In this document: piece by piece, positions 1 through 7,704 of the stretch
Position numbering within the stretch: the first letter of the stretch is position 1
Layout: every line of letters begins with the position of its first letter
Origin: Pseudomonadota bacterium
Lineage (GTDB): Bacteria; Pseudomonadota; Gammaproteobacteria; SZUA-229
DNA length: 8,108 nt
Assembly: GCA_030673345.1 (NCBI GenBank)
Contig: DAOVJH010000049.1
Location: forward strand, 1 to 8,108
Reading direction: 5' to 3'
Position numbers and translations under genes: made by a program
Notes under the pieces: generated by a model
What the model was told of the DNA's origin: nothing
The model's database searches: none
What the model saw: the letters and a program-made list of their open reading frames with translations, nothing else

Positions 1-184
1 GCCGTATACTGTCACGCATGGTATTGGCAGCAGAAGTTTTTGTATTGGTCTCGGCGAGTAGTTTGCTTACCTGATCGGTGATCGCGTTCATCTGAGAGAA
101 AGAGATGAAGCTGATCAAGCCCATGAGGGAGAGTACACCGGCGAAACCTAAACCGATGGTAAGTTTTATGGGATCCTTGCTCAT
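1..184 (-). CDS. Membrane-anchored sensor-like protein, N-terminal fragment
   Basis: This is the 5' end of a minus-strand gene that runs off the left edge; 61 codons are visible. The protein starts MSKDPIKLTIGLGFAGVLSL. It has a short basic cytoplasmic lead, one hydrophobic helix at about residues 8-29, then an amphipathic stretch (QMNAITDQVSKLL, then AANTMRDSIR). A short lead, one membrane segment and then a helical region rich in Asn, Thr and Ser is the usual opening of four-helix-bundle sensor domains in chemoreceptors, histidine kinases and GGDEF/EAL proteins. The output domain is outside the window, so which class it belongs to cannot be told. The start is the ATG at 184-182. An AGGA lies too close to it to be an ideal ribosome site and an AAGGA lies about 16 nt upstream, so the start is somewhat uncertain. 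No in-frame stop lies in the roughly 40 nt upstream that I read. Confidence 0.6.
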   Translation of the reverse strand, partial: MSKDPIKLTIGLGFAGVLSLMGLISFISFSQMNAITDQVSKLLAETNTKTSAANTMRDSIR

Positions 185-214
185 GTCCTGAGGAGTATTT
201 TCCTTTGTTATGTA

Positions 215-245
215 ATTATTTAGCGTTGTTTTTAAACAGTGTCTA
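215..245 (-). promoter_or_regulatory. Possible promoter for the left-edge sensor-like gene
   Basis: Read on the minus strand, TAGACA (245-240) matches the -35 consensus at five of six bases. It is followed after 17 bp by TAAATA (222-217), and overlapping that by AATAAT (220-215), a better -10 match but with 19-bp spacing. The surrounding 185-328 spacer is very AT-rich and has no other feature I can support. This is a consensus match only. Confidence 0.3.
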
Positions 246-328
246 AATTAGATAATAGACTAAAAATTAGTTAATTTATGATAGCTGGCTAAATATTAGA
301 GAAGTTTTACTGAAGGTGCTGTTACCTA

Positions 329-1192
329 TTATTGCTTACCATCATTTCCTGCTTTTACCAGAATGTGGTCTAGTTGCTTGTGGCTGAGGATGCGTTTGAG
401 AAAGGCGAATAGATAGGTCGGAAAAGTCACATAATAACGCGGTTTTGGTCGTCTGGATTCCAGTGCGAAGATCACACGTTTAAGTACGGCTTCAGGCGGC
501 AGGGTAAATGGGGCTGCCGGACCTTTCTTGTTTAAGCGTTCGAGTACGTCTAGATATTTTTTTCGATGTACACTGTTTTCGATGTCGATATGCTGCTGTA
601 ACTCTTTCACCGCATTGGCGCGAAACTGGCTGATGATCGGGCCGGGTTCGATCAGGCTGATATGAATATCAGTGTTTTTAAGTTCAAGCCGCAGGGTATC
701 GCTTAGCCCCTCGATGGCATATTTACTGGCGTTATAGGCACCGCGAAAAGGCATGGCGACAAAACCAAGCACGGAACTATTCTGGATTATGCGGCCAAAA
801 CCCTGTTCACGCATGATGGGAATAACCAGGTTGGTCAGTTCTAACCAGCCAAAGACATTGGTCTCGAATTGAAAACGCAGGTTTTCCCGGGTCAAATCTT
901 CTACTGCACCGGGCAGACCGAAGGCGCCATTATTAAACAGCGCGTACAATTTCCCGTCTGTCAGCTTTAACACCTGCTGAAATGCGAGTTGAATGGATTT
1001 GCTGTCAGCGAGATCCAGTAGCAGACAGTCAAACCCTTCCTTCTTTAGCTGTTCGACACTTTCTTCACGTCTGGCGGTAGCGATGACCCGATAACCACGT
1101 TGTTTTAGTCCTTTGGCGACACAATATCCGATGCCGCTGGAGCAGCCTGTGATAAGTATCGTTTTCTCTTGATGCCCGGTTGAAGTCGTCAT
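329..1192 (-). CDS. Short-chain dehydrogenase/reductase, YbbO-like
   Basis: A 287-residue classical SDR, expected to be a cytosolic NAD(P)(H)-dependent oxidoreductase. The Rossmann glycine motif TGCSSGIG is at residues 15-22 and is preceded by beta-strand TILI. Asp60 fits the adenine-contact position. NNGA is at 87-90, where most classical SDRs have NNAG. Asn112 (TNVFG), Ser139/140, and Tyr153/Lys157 in YNASK form the catalytic set, and PGP at 183-185 is the usual cofactor loop. Arg41-Arg42 after the second strand suggests a preference for NADP(H). From memory the sequence resembles E. coli YbbO, an NADP-dependent aldehyde reductase, including SLIEPGPI and the C-terminal KPRYYVTFPTY stretch; the substrate here is inferred only. 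The start at 1192 gives the normal SDR N-terminus, though its ribosome site is weak. It is transcribed divergently from the lipoprotein gene and in the same direction as the left-edge gene. Confidence 0.9.
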   Translation of the reverse strand: MTTSTGHQEKTILITGCSSGIGYCVAKGLKQRGYRVIATARREESVEQLKKEGFDCLLLDLADSKSIQLAFQQVLKLTDGKLYALFNNGAFGLPGAVEDLTRENLRFQFETNVFGWLELTNLVIPIMREQGFGRIIQNSSVLGFVAMPFRGAYNASKYAIEGLSDTLRLELKNTDIHISLIEPGPIISQFRANAVKELQQHIDIENSVHRKKYLDVLERLNKKGPAAPFTLPPEAVLKRVIFALESRRPKPRYYVTFPTYLFAFLKRILSHKQLDHILVKAGNDGKQ

Positions 1193-1427
1193 GTTCAGTA
1201 GTTTACGTTAACTTAATTATGATGGAAAAAAATGATGGTTTATTACGAAATCGTTTCTCCTGTGTGTCGAAAAAATGACAGTTAAGCTCATGTTTTATAT
1301 TGATTTAAAGGAATGGCATGGTTTTTTGGAATTATTTTATTTTTACTTTGAATTAATTGGTAAGTGGAACATATGTGTCCTATTATCGAAAAGTTGTTTG
1401 AAAAAATCTTTTCATTTAAAAGCTATA

Positions 1428-1434
1428 GAGGAAG
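1428..1434 (+). promoter_or_regulatory. Ribosome binding site deciding the lipoprotein start
   Basis: GAGGAAG sits 5 nt before the ATG at 1440. It decides between that ATG and an in-frame ATG at 1275. The 1275 start would add 55 residues ahead of what is clearly a lipoprotein signal peptide and has no comparable ribosome site. The preceding spacer (1193-1427) is AT-rich. Its best promoter-like pair is TTGTTT followed after 17 bp by TAAAAG, which is weak. Confidence 0.75.
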
Positions 1435-1439
1435 AATTT

Positions 1440-3512
1440 ATGAAGAATCGTTTACCTATTATCAAACCTTTGGTCTTTGCCTGCAGTGTTGCCCTGGCAG
1501 CATGCAGCAGCGGCGGTGACAGCGTTGTTCCCGCTACGACAATTACAGGTACTGCTGAGGCGCCTCAGGGTGTTATTGCTCAACTGGAATACAATAAATC
1601 ATTTTTAGTTGCTGTGGTCGAATATACTTTCTCTGCAGCCATCGCGGGTATCACAGGTTTAGAACCAGTGACCGGTGCTACTGTTGAGTTAATCAGGATT
1701 GATGATGATGGTAACCAGGTCGGCGAGGTTCTTGCTACGACCTCTACATCGATAACCGGTGACTATTCACTTGCACTGCCTACCGGTGTGAGCCTGGCAG
1801 GTAACCTGATCGTACGTATTACCGGTAACAGCGGTGCATCGATGAGTGCGATGGTGGTCGAAGAAGCGGTAGATATCAACCCGATCTCGCAGTTCGTTCT
1901 CGACAAGTTTGTTGATGATGAAAACCTGGTGCTGGCTGATCTTGCCGTTAATGAAGTTGTCTCACTGCAGGGTAAGGTAGAAGAATTTGATCTAACTGCC
2001 ACAGCAGACCTTACGACCATGCTGGCACAGCTGGAAGCGGAGGTCGGTCAGTTTGTTGATAACGAGATAGCCATAATAGAAGCGGTAGCCGATGATGGCA
2101 CTGCAGCAGCAGCGGCTGCAGGTGACTGGAATATCGTCGAGTTTTCTGTAGGAATGCATGATTCAGATCCGAACACCAGCGGTATACTGTACGGTACCTT
2201 TGCGATGGATATCATCAGTGAAGGCATTAACATCGCCGATGCCGGTAATGGCGGACTGACGCTGACTATCGGTAGCTCGCTGATCGATACGTTTACTAAC
2301 TATTCAGTGGATGATCAGGGTAATACCAATATCTACCATGAGATTTCTCTCGGTGAATCAGGTGACAGTTTCCCGGCAATGATCGATGCGGACAGTAACG
2401 TTACCTTGTCATTCCCGTTCGAAGAAGAACTTCAGACGGTTGATGTCGGTGGTGCCAATGATCCTGAGGGTGATGGCCCGGATTATGGCTGGCGCTATCC
2501 ACCAGCGACGTATTTCATGTACCCTGCAGCTAACGGTACTGCCTATGTGTCTATGTTAGGCGATAACAGCGTGAGATACGAAACCACGGACACTAACGGT
2601 GATGGTATTAATGATGCGGTTGATCCCAATGCGCGTTCAGGTGATGAAGTTAGTCTGTCTCAGCTGATGCTGCTGCGGCAGGGCAGTGGTATGACGACGG
2701 CTGATATCAGTGGAAACTATGGCATGGTCGCGTTCAATATTAATCTTGATACTGCACCGGTAGCTGTTTATGACAGTACGGTGGGTGTGGTTAGTTTTAA
2801 TCCTGCTACTGATGAAGCCACCATAGCAACCGGTGCATTCGACAAGGAGGAGCTGACCCGTTCACCGGCAACATTGCCTGCAGTAACATTGAACCTGGTT
2901 GCTTCGACAGAACCGCTGACTGATGATGTAATTCCTTACACGGTTTCAGCGACCGGTCTGGTAACCATTGATCCGGGTGTCAATGCGCTGGAAGGTTTTG
3001 CTAGTGCAGATGGTAGTATTATGGCTTTTGTCGATGATGAATCTACAGGCGCTCCGACCGTGACAAATGTCAATGATGAGATGCTGGTGATGGTTGAACT
3101 TGGCACTAATATGGCTGCTTCATTAAATGGTGCAACCTATAAGTTGATTCCACTGATTCTTGCCATGGGAGAGAGTGGTTATTCAGAGATCGTTACCCTG
3201 GGTAACGGTGCAGTGACATTTAATGCAGATTCTTCAACAGCTACATTGGACGGTAGTGGCCGCGGTATTTACCGTGGCAACGATGTTGCAGAAGTAGAAG
3301 CTATCACTGCAACGTCAGTGACTGATGTTCTGACTGTGGATTCGGTTGCCGCCAATGGCGCTGTTACCATGAGTGCTACAGATGGTAATTTCTCGCAGAC
3401 GCTTGAAGGTTATGTTTCTGCTGATGGCAATATGCTTATCTTGCGTAATGTCGGCAGTGACAGTGTAGCTGGTGAGTATGATATGGGAATGGTCATTGGT
3501 ATCAAACAGTAA
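1440..3512 (+). CDS. Outer-membrane lipoprotein of unknown function with repeated beta-rich modules
   Basis: A 690-residue predicted lipoprotein; I do not recognise a named family. The signal peptide runs from MKNR through a hydrophobic core to the lipobox LAAC, with lipidated Cys22. Ser at +2 predicts sorting to the outer membrane, and a flexible SSGGDS linker follows. Residues about 36-130 (VTGATVELIRIDDDGNQ, then TGDYSLALPTG) look like a carboxypeptidase-regulatory or Cna-B type beta-sandwich. Residues about 144-215 (starting DINPISQFVLDKFVD) look helical. A six-alanine run (222-227) acts as a hinge. The rest reads as three diverged tandem modules: about 228-417, 424-555 and 561-690. The second and third share an F-N strand with a following ATI/ATL, and LEG[FY].SADG. 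DTNGDGINDAVDP (384-396) is a calcium-loop pattern. The protein is acidic and cysteine-poor, as expected for a surface or periplasmic protein. The gene is flanked by a divergent SDR gene and a strong terminator, so it is probably monocistronic. Confidence 0.85.
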   Translation: MKNRLPIIKPLVFACSVALAACSSGGDSVVPATTITGTAEAPQGVIAQLEYNKSFLVAVVEYTFSAAIAGITGLEPVTGATVELIRIDDDGNQVGEVLATTSTSITGDYSLALPTGVSLAGNLIVRITGNSGASMSAMVVEEAVDINPISQFVLDKFVDDENLVLADLAVNEVVSLQGKVEEFDLTATADLTTMLAQLEAEVGQFVDNEIAIIEAVADDGTAAAAAAGDWNIVEFSVGMHDSDPNTSGILYGTFAMDIISEGINIADAGNGGLTLTIGSSLIDTFTNYSVDDQGNTNIYHEISLGESGDSFPAMIDADSNVTLSFPFEEELQTVDVGGANDPEGDGPDYGWRYPPATYFMYPAANGTAYVSMLGDNSVRYETTDTNGDGINDAVDPNARSGDEVSLSQLMLLRQGSGMTTADISGNYGMVAFNINLDTAPVAVYDSTVGVVSFNPATDEATIATGAFDKEELTRSPATLPAVTLNLVASTEPLTDDVIPYTVSATGLVTIDPGVNALEGFASADGSIMAFVDDESTGAPTVTNVNDEMLVMVELGTNMAASLNGATYKLIPLILAMGESGYSEIVTLGNGAVTFNADSSTATLDGSGRGIYRGNDVAEVEAITATSVTDVLTVDSVAANGAVTMSATDGNFSQTLEGYVSADGNMLILRNVGSDSVAGEYDMGMVIGIKQ

Positions 3513-3527
3513 TACTTTTATAACTGC

Positions 3528-3559
3528 AAAAAAAAGCCGGGCTTGTCCCGGCTTTTTTT
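3528..3559 (+). terminator. Strong intrinsic terminator, potentially bidirectional
   Basis: GCCGGG (3536-3541) pairs perfectly with CCCGGC (3547-3552) across a 5-nt CTTGT loop. Eight A residues precede the stem and seven T residues follow it. The T-tract makes it a textbook intrinsic terminator for the lipoprotein gene 16 nt upstream. The A-tract gives the same architecture on the opposite strand, so it would also stop antisense transcription. It separates the lipoprotein from the fmdB-aspS-nadA block. Confidence 0.95.
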
Positions 3560-3594
3560 GTATTTGATAAATGACTTGTGTATTCATCGGATTG

Positions 3595-3606
3595 CCCATA
3601 TATGGG
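3595..3606 (+). promoter_or_regulatory. Perfect 12-bp palindrome, possible operator
   Basis: CCCATATATGGG is a perfect dyad ending 2 bp before the candidate -35 box of the fmdB promoter. That position suits binding of a dimeric regulator. It could also be chance in an AT-rich spacer; no second copy is seen nearby. Confidence 0.35.
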
Positions 3607-3608
3607 TG

Positions 3609-3638
3609 TTGATGGATTTATGTATCGACATATATAAT
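3609..3638 (+). promoter_or_regulatory. Sigma-70-type promoter for the fmdB (and aspS) block
   Basis: TTGATG (3609-3614) is followed after 18 bp by a perfect TATAAT (3633-3638). This predicts a transcript starting near 3645 with a leader of about 30 nt before the fmdB ATG. It lies just past the lipoprotein terminator, as a new transcription unit would need. Confidence 0.6.
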
Positions 3639-3674
3639 TGTCCGCCTGTTTTTAGTGTTTATTACGAGCCAGTT

Positions 3675-3977
3675 ATGCCATTTTACGAATACCAGTGCAC
3701 AAAATGTGGGCACGAAGAAGAAGTTTTGCAGAAAATTAGCGATAAACCGCTAAAAAAATGCCCTGCGTGCGGTAAATCGAGCATGCAGAAGAAAGTATCG
3801 GCAGCCGCTTTTCGACTGAAAGGCGGCGGCTGGTATGAAACAGATTTTAAATCAGGTAATAAGAAGAATGTTGTCGGTGAGGATAAAGCCAGCGCCGGGA
3901 GCAAGGATAATAAAAAAGCGACAGCAAAGAAGAAACCCTCAGGCGACTCAACTAAAAGCAAAAAAGTAAAAAACTAA
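3675..3977 (+). CDS. FmdB-family zinc ribbon protein
   Basis: A 100-residue protein beginning MPFYEYQCTKCGHEEE. Four cysteines in two CxxC knuckles (Cys8/Cys11 and Cys29/Cys32) form the zinc ribbon. The conserved block after it (SAAAFRLKGGGWYETDF, about 42-58) is typical of the FmdB/CxxC_CXXC_SSSS family. The tail from residue 59 is Lys-rich, low in complexity and probably disordered, and might contact nucleic acid. The family is named for a putative regulator of formamidase genes, but its real role in gammaproteobacteria is not settled. From memory, such genes commonly sit directly upstream of aspS in this class, as here. The start at 3675 is chosen because the family N-terminus is MPxYEY; the frame is open back to 3543, but the extra residues overlap the promoter and terminator. 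The ribosome site is weak (CGAG). Confidence 0.92.
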   Translation: MPFYEYQCTKCGHEEEVLQKISDKPLKKCPACGKSSMQKKVSAAAFRLKGGGWYETDFKSGNKKNVVGEDKASAGSKDNKKATAKKKPSGDSTKSKKVKN

Positions 3978-4023
3978 GCCTGAATACGCCCGAATACGGT
4001 ACAATCGACCCTTTTTTAACACA

Positions 4024-4052
4024 TTGAAAAATAGTTGGTATGCCCACATAAC
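4024..4052 (+). promoter_or_regulatory. Possible aspS promoter
   Basis: TTGAAA (4024-4029), five of six -35 bases, is followed after exactly 17 bp by CATAAC (4047-4052), four of six -10 bases, inside the 119-bp fmdB-aspS gap. A second -10-like TACAAT lies at 4000-4005 but without a good -35. aspS may therefore be transcribed both from the fmdB promoter and from here. Confidence 0.4.
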
Positions 4053-4096
4053 ACGGGTATTAGCTTACATTTTCACACAACATACTGGATTAACAC

Positions 4097-5899
4097 ATGC
4101 GCAGTCATTATTGCGGAGCAGTAACCGAAGAATTACTCGATCAAGAAGTCACCTTATGTGGCTGGGTCAATCGTCGCCGTGACCACGGTGGTGTTATTTT
4201 TATTGATTTACGTGACCGCGAAGGTCTTGTGCAGGTGGTGTTTGATCCTGACCGTGCCGAGATATTCGAGATTGCTGAGCACGTTCGAAATGAATATGTT
4301 TTGCGTGTAACCGGTCGTGTGCGTTCACGCCCTGAGGGTACGATTAATCCAGAGCTGACATCCGGTAAAATTGAGATTCTGGGCCTGGATCTGCAGGTGC
4401 TGAATGCCGCTGAAACACCGCCATTCCAGCTTGATGATACCGGTGTACATGATGACCTGCGTCTGCAATACCGCTATATTGATCTGCGTCGAGATGAGAT
4501 GAAAGAACGCATGCGCATGCGCAGCCAGGTGACGCGTTATATCCGTAATCACCTGGAAGAGGAAGGTTATTGGGATATCGAAACACCGATGCTGACCAAA
4601 GCAACACCGGAAGGTGCGCGCGATTACCTGGTGCCTTCTCGTACCCATCAGGGCAGTTTCTTCGCCTTGCCGCAATCACCGCAGTTATTTAAACAGCTGC
4701 TGATGATGTCGGGTATGGACCGTTATTACCAGATCGTGCGCTGTTTCCGTGATGAGGATCTGCGTGCTGACCGTCAGCCAGAATTTACCCAGATCGATAT
4801 CGAAACGACCTTCATGGATGAGAATGCTGTGATGGAAGCAATGGAAGCGTTGATCCGCGGCCTGTTTAAATCGGTCCTTGATGTCGATCTGCCAAACCCG
4901 TTCCCGCGTATGGACCATAGTGAAGCCATGCTGCGATACGGCTCAGATAAGCCTGATCTGCGTATTCCGCTGGAACTGGTCGACCTGGCCGAGGTCATGA
5001 AAGATGTAGAGTTCAAAGTCTTCTCCGGTCCAGCAAATGATCCAGACGGCCGTATCGTCGTGTTGCGCGCACCGGGCGGTGCTCAGCTGTCGCGCAAGCA
5101 GATCGATCAATACACAGAGTATGTCGGTCGTTATGGTGCGAAAGGCCTGGCATGGATCAAGGTCAATGATGTGGCTGACGGCCGTGATGGTCTGCAGTCG
5201 CCTATCGTAAAGTTCTTACCTGATGATGTGCTCACGGCTATCATCGAAAAAACCGGTACCCAGTCAGGTGATATCCTGTTCTTTGGCGCGGGCGATACCA
5301 ATATTGTTAATGAGTCAATGGGTGCCTTACGTGTCAAATTGGGTCATGATTTAGATATGGTTGATGATTCGTGGCAGCCATTGTTCGTCGTTAACTTCCC
5401 GATGTTTGAGAAAAACAGCGAAGGTAACTGGACGGCTCTGCATCATCCGTTCACCGCACCTTCGTTTGATTCAGCCGAAGCATTAAAAGCGGACCCCGGC
5501 GAGGCACTGTCACGCGCCTATGATATGGTGCTCAATGGCACTGAATTAGGCGGCGGTTCAGAGCGTATCTACAAGATGGATATGCAGAAAGCCGTGTTTG
5601 AGATTTTAGGAATCTCAGAAGAAGAAGCGGAAGAAAAATTTGGCTTCCTGTTAACAGCGCTTAAATACGGTTGTCCACCACACGCAGGTCTGGCTTTTGG
5701 TCTGGATCGTTTAGTCATGCTGATGTCTGGCGCAAGTTCTATTCGCGACGTGATGGCATTCCCTAAAACGCAGTCAGCGGCATGTCTGTTAACGTCTGCA
5801 CCGGCGGAAGTTTCAACTAAGCAGTTGCGTGAATTAAATCTTAAATTGCGTAAGGTGGAAGTCAAGGAAGAAGCCAACAAAGCAACAGAGGCTTCTTAA
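4097..5899 (+). CDS. aspS: Aspartyl-tRNA synthetase, bacterial type
   Basis: A 600-residue class IIb synthetase that charges tRNA(Asp) with L-aspartate in the cytoplasm; full length for the bacterial family. The N-terminal OB-fold anticodon-binding domain covers about 1-105 ([12 protein letters not shown] near 21-32). Motif 1 lies around 149-173 ([20 protein letters not shown] follows the helix). Motif 2 is at about 216-234 ([17 protein letters not shown], Arg218). The bacterial GAD insertion spans about 290-415. Motif 3 is GLAFGLDRL at 531-539 with Arg538. The [11 protein letters not shown] aspartate-site segment is intact. His30 and Gly81 correspond to the residues that mark the non-discriminating Pseudomonas-type enzyme, so it may also charge tRNA(Asn). 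The ribosome site is weak (TGGA, 7 nt away), but the start MRSHYCG matches family N-termini. The Lys/Glu-rich C-terminal end (585-600) is variable. Confidence 0.98.
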   Translation: MRSHYCGAVTEELLDQEVTLCGWVNRRRDHGGVIFIDLRDREGLVQVVFDPDRAEIFEIAEHVRNEYVLRVTGRVRSRPEGTINPELTSGKIEILGLDLQVLNAAETPPFQLDDTGVHDDLRLQYRYIDLRRDEMKERMRMRSQVTRYIRNHLEEEGYWDIETPMLTKATPEGARDYLVPSRTHQGSFFALPQSPQLFKQLLMMSGMDRYYQIVRCFRDEDLRADRQPEFTQIDIETTFMDENAVMEAMEALIRGLFKSVLDVDLPNPFPRMDHSEAMLRYGSDKPDLRIPLELVDLAEVMKDVEFKVFSGPANDPDGRIVVLRAPGGAQLSRKQIDQYTEYVGRYGAKGLAWIKVNDVADGRDGLQSPIVKFLPDDVLTAIIEKTGTQSGDILFFGAGDTNIVNESMGALRVKLGHDLDMVDDSWQPLFVVNFPMFEKNSEGNWTALHHPFTAPSFDSAEALKADPGEALSRAYDMVLNGTELGGGSERIYKMDMQKAVFEILGISEEEAEEKFGFLLTALKYGCPPHAGLAFGLDRLVMLMSGASSIRDVMAFPKTQSAACLLTSAPAEVSTKQLRELNLKLRKVEVKEEANKATEAS

Positions 5900-5903
5900 A
5901 TAG

Positions 5904-6995
5904 ATGAGCACCGCAATTCAGCCATATACCTTGCTGGATGATGAGGATTGCGAAGCACGTATTTTACGTGCCCGTGAAACGCTGGGTGATCGTCTGGTGA
6001 TGCTGTGTCATCATTATCAGCGTGATGAAGTGTTCAAGCACGCAGATTTCACCGGTGACTCTCTAAAGCTGTCACGCCAGGCAGCCTCCTCGAAGGCGGA
6101 CTACATCGTTTTTTGCGGCGTGCACTTCATGGCTGAAGTAGCCGATATACTTTCTCGTCCAGATCAGGTTTCGATCTTGCCCGATATGTCTGCCGGCTGT
6201 TCGATGGCCGACATGGCCGACCTGCAAAATGTCGAACGCGCGTGGCAGGAGCTGTCTGAAGTACTGAACCCGGAAGAAGTTATCACGCCGGTTACCTACA
6301 TCAACTCGGCCGCTGATCTGAAGGGCTTCTGTGGTGAGCATGGCGGCATCGTCTGTACCTCGACAAACGCACGCCATGTGCTTGAATGGTGTTTCCAGCA
6401 GCGTGAGAAAGTACTTTTTTTCCCCGACCAGCACCTTGGCCGAAATACCGGTTACACCATGGATATTCCGATGGATGAGATGGTGGTGTGGGATTATGAC
6501 AAGCCGCTGGGCGGTTTGACTATAGAGCAGATCCAGAAAGCAAAGATCATCTTATGGAAGGGTTTCTGTTCGGTGCACCAGATGTTTCAGCCGGAACAGA
6601 TCGATAATTTCAAACAGAAATACCCGGAAACAAAGATCATCTCACACCCTGAGAGCCCATTTGAAGTCTGCCATAAATCCGATTATGTCGGTTCCACAGA
6701 ATATATAATAAATACCATCGCCGAAGCTGAACCTGGAACGCGTTGGCTGGTGGCAACCGAATTAAATCTGGTGAATCGACTGCATGAGCAGTTTAAACAT
6801 GAGGGCAAAAATGTTCATTTTATGTCTCCGAACGTGTGCATGTGTTCCACCATGTTCCGTATCGATCCGCAGCACCTTGCGTGGGTCCTGGAAAATCTGG
6901 TCGAAGGCCATGTGGTTAATCAGGTCAGCGTGCCGGGAAGTGTTACTGAGCAGGCTAAACTGGCACTCGACCGCATGCTGGACGTTTCGCCCTAA
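5904..6995 (+). CDS. nadA: Quinolinate synthase A
   Basis: A 363-residue enzyme that condenses iminoaspartate (from NadB) with dihydroxyacetone phosphate to give quinolinate, the de novo NAD precursor. It needs a [4Fe-4S] cluster. Cluster-ligand candidates are Cys99 (MSAGCSMADM), Cys222 (KGFCSVHQ) and Cys312/Cys314 (NVCMCSTMFRI). Substrate-site segments are present: HHYQRDEV (36-43), GDSLKLS (51-57), FCGVHFMAE (70-78), PDQHLGRNTG (174-183), SHPESP (247-252) and GSTEYI (263-268). It has the CMCSTM C-terminal end rather than the E. coli-type CxxCxxC cluster. The ATG is 4 nt after the aspS stop. AGAGG (5887-5891) lies inside the end of aspS, 12 nt upstream, so translation is probably coupled. 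No nadB or nadC is in the window. Confidence 0.97.
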   Translation: MSTAIQPYTLLDDEDCEARILRARETLGDRLVMLCHHYQRDEVFKHADFTGDSLKLSRQAASSKADYIVFCGVHFMAEVADILSRPDQVSILPDMSAGCSMADMADLQNVERAWQELSEVLNPEEVITPVTYINSAADLKGFCGEHGGIVCTSTNARHVLEWCFQQREKVLFFPDQHLGRNTGYTMDIPMDEMVVWDYDKPLGGLTIEQIQKAKIILWKGFCSVHQMFQPEQIDNFKQKYPETKIISHPESPFEVCHKSDYVGSTEYIINTIAEAEPGTRWLVATELNLVNRLHEQFKHEGKNVHFMSPNVCMCSTMFRIDPQHLAWVLENLVEGHVVNQVSVPGSVTEQAKLALDRMLDVSP

Positions 6996-7012
6996 CAGCC
7001 GATATTTAGCAT

Positions 7013-7675
7013 ATGCGTGAAGCCGTTGTCTTAGTGCATGGTCTCTGGAGCGTGGCAGGCGTCGACCTGTTACGGCTGCGTCACCGATTGAACAACGCCG
7101 GTTATGAATGCCACATGTTCAATTACCATGTCTGGGGCAAACCGCCTGCTGATATCGCTGCAAAACTCAATGAATTCATCGAAAATATCGATGCCCCTAT
7201 TGTGCACATCGTGGCGCACAGCTTCGGCGGTATCGTTGCCATGCATCTGTTTGACCAGTTTCCATTTAACAAAAAAGGCCGTATCGTATTGTTGGCATCA
7301 CCGGTGAATGGCAGTGCAGTCGGCAAACGTATTAACGCAAATCCGGTGACACGATGGATGCTGGGTCAGAGCCATGTAAATGGCCTGTCGGGAGATGTGC
7401 CTGTATGGAAAGGCTGGCAGGACATCGGTGTCATTGCAGGTAATATTCCGATCGGCATGGGACTTGTCGCTGGTGGGCCTAAACTACCGCATGATGGCAC
7501 TGTCTCGGTTGAAGAGACCGAACTTAAGGGTGCGACGGATTCGATTTTGGTGCGTGAGAGTCATTTGAGTATCTTGATGTCGGGACAGGTGGCTTTGCAG
7601 GTTATCATTTTCTTGCAGACCGGGAAGTTTGATCAGGATACGATGACGCCGTTGTTTGATGCGGAGCCTGCGTAG
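7013..7675 (+). CDS. Alpha/beta-fold hydrolase (esterase/lipase-like)
   Basis: A 220-residue small serine hydrolase without a signal peptide or membrane helix, so probably cytosolic. The opening strand REAVVLVHGLWS carries the oxyanion HG pair (9-10). The nucleophile elbow is AHSFGG with Ser70, an Ala-x-Ser-x-Gly variant of the usual GxSxG. The likely acid is Asp161 in LPHDGTVSVEET and the likely base His184 in RESHLSIL, giving a complete and correctly ordered triad. It resembles COG1075-like putative acetyltransferase/esterase proteins from memory; the substrate cannot be told. It starts 17 nt after the nadA stop, so it is most likely the last gene of the aspS-nadA unit, although its ribosome site is poor. 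A possible terminator follows at 7730-7753. Confidence 0.85.
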   Translation: MREAVVLVHGLWSVAGVDLLRLRHRLNNAGYECHMFNYHVWGKPPADIAAKLNEFIENIDAPIVHIVAHSFGGIVAMHLFDQFPFNKKGRIVLLASPVNGSAVGKRINANPVTRWMLGQSHVNGLSGDVPVWKGWQDIGVIAGNIPIGMGLVAGGPKLPHDGTVSVEETELKGATDSILVRESHLSILMSGQVALQVIIFLQTGKFDQDTMTPLFDAEPA

Positions 7676-7704
7676 TCAGGTTTTCCCCCTCATATTTATA
7701 CTCA

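Noticed and set aside
875..935. NNGA in place of NNAG in the SDR as a possible loss of function.
   Set aside because: The catalytic Asn, Ser, Tyr and Lys are all present, and I recall the NNGA variant in related bacterial SDRs, so it is probably normal for the subgroup.
1316..1332. A sigma-54-like site, TGGCATG then TTGG, upstream of the lipoprotein.
   Set aside because: The distance between the GG and the -12 element is one base too long and the GC is missing; sigma-54 spacing is strict.
1275..1439. A 55-residue N-terminal extension of the lipoprotein.
   Set aside because: It precedes a complete lipoprotein signal peptide, is very AT-rich, and the ATG at 1440 has a good ribosome site.
3543..3674. 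A 44-residue extension of the FmdB protein.
   Set aside because: It overlaps the terminator and the TATAAT promoter, and the family starts at MPFYEY.
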